This document shows positions 26,257 through 26,364 of a stretch of DNA of 26,364 nt, piece after piece (positions within the stretch are counted from its first letter, which is position 1; each line of letters begins with the position of its first letter). The translations under genes and the position numbers were made by a program. The stretch lies in the NCBI GenBank assembly GCA_038058095.1, contig JBBUBW010000018.1, forward strand, positions 1-26,364. The letters run 5' to 3'. The notes under the pieces are model-generated. The model was not told where the DNA came from. It saw nothing but the letters and a program-made list of their open reading frames with translations, and did no database searches. The stretch is from VMFW01 sp038058095. Its GTDB lineage: Bacteria > Patescibacteriota > Minisyncoccia > UBA6257 > 2-01-FULL-56-20.

Positions 26257-26364
26257 GCATTATTCGTATCATTAGTATGCCATTCGCCTGCCCGAACGAC
26301 CAAAGTCATTCAGCCAGTCCGACAAGCTCGTTCTGGCGGGTCGGGCGGGTATATTGGTATCGCT
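26257..26364. repeat. AT-rich repeat split by a 63-nt GC-rich element
   Basis: 26257-26286 and 26350-26363 match the repeat at 19445-19487 with only a few differences, but are interrupted at 26287-26349 by a 63-nt GC-rich palindrome. Its ends are CCTGCCCGA and TCGGGCGGG. The repeat is cut off by the window end. Confidence 0.8.

Overview
The window looks like part of a chromosome from a candidate-phyla-radiation bacterium (Patescibacteria, most like Parcubacteria). This rests on content and style, not on a database match. Gene density is high, most products are informational, and many proteins are reduced or oddly built: an RpoA without the alpha-CTD, a 733-residue SMC without a visible hinge, and a C-terminally short ValRS. 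None of the three tRNA genes encodes CCA. Several families are of a type I associate with this group.

Layout. (1) 1-2163 is an AT-rich accessory patch. The 3' half of tRNA-Leu(GAG) abuts the C-terminal piece of an XRE-type HTH gene, followed by a PD-(D/E)XK-like nuclease, a helix-hairpin-helix glycosylase-like protein and a membrane-anchored protein, then a terminator. (2) 2236-3468 is a minus-strand amidase-like wall protein lacking one expected zinc ligand. (3) 3574-8791 carries an M24 peptidase, rnhB, rpmF, nusB, rnc and smc on the plus strand. (4) 8826-11605 carries an FtsA/PilM-like actin-fold protein and a single-span membrane protein. (5) 11622-15855 is a ribosomal operon (infA-rpmJ-rpsM-rpsK-rpsD-rpoA-rplQ-rplM-rpsI) behind a near-perfect promoter. 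(6) 16084-16880 holds a small membrane protein and a rod-shaped 6S-like RNA candidate ending in a terminator. (7) 16863-24550 is mostly minus strand: dedA, tRNA-Pro(GGG), rpmB, hsp20, a prsW-like protease, valS behind a structured leader, a small ORF, tsaD, a membrane protein and tRNA-Glu(TTC). (8) 24650-26146 carries a DoxX-like protein and a prepilin-like protein with a fibre-like C-terminus.

Two features stand out. First, ValRS carries a complete histidine-phosphatase domain (RHGE motif, catalytic Arg, Glu and second His) set between two CxxC pairs of its catalytic core. Second, several families of short palindromic or degenerate repeats are scattered both between genes and in frame inside housekeeping genes (M24 peptidase, rnhB, valS, tsaD). 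The well-bounded copies are 66, 66, 30 and 63 nt long, all multiples of three. A 66-nt copy inside rnhB has a same-length twin between rpoA and rplQ with a compensatory base-pair change. A 63-nt element splits one of two copies of an AT-rich repeat, giving a filled and an empty site within this window.

Shine-Dalgarno sequences are weak or absent before most starts. Several -10 boxes sit only about 5-15 nt upstream of start codons, so leaderless or near-leaderless transcription is a fair inference.
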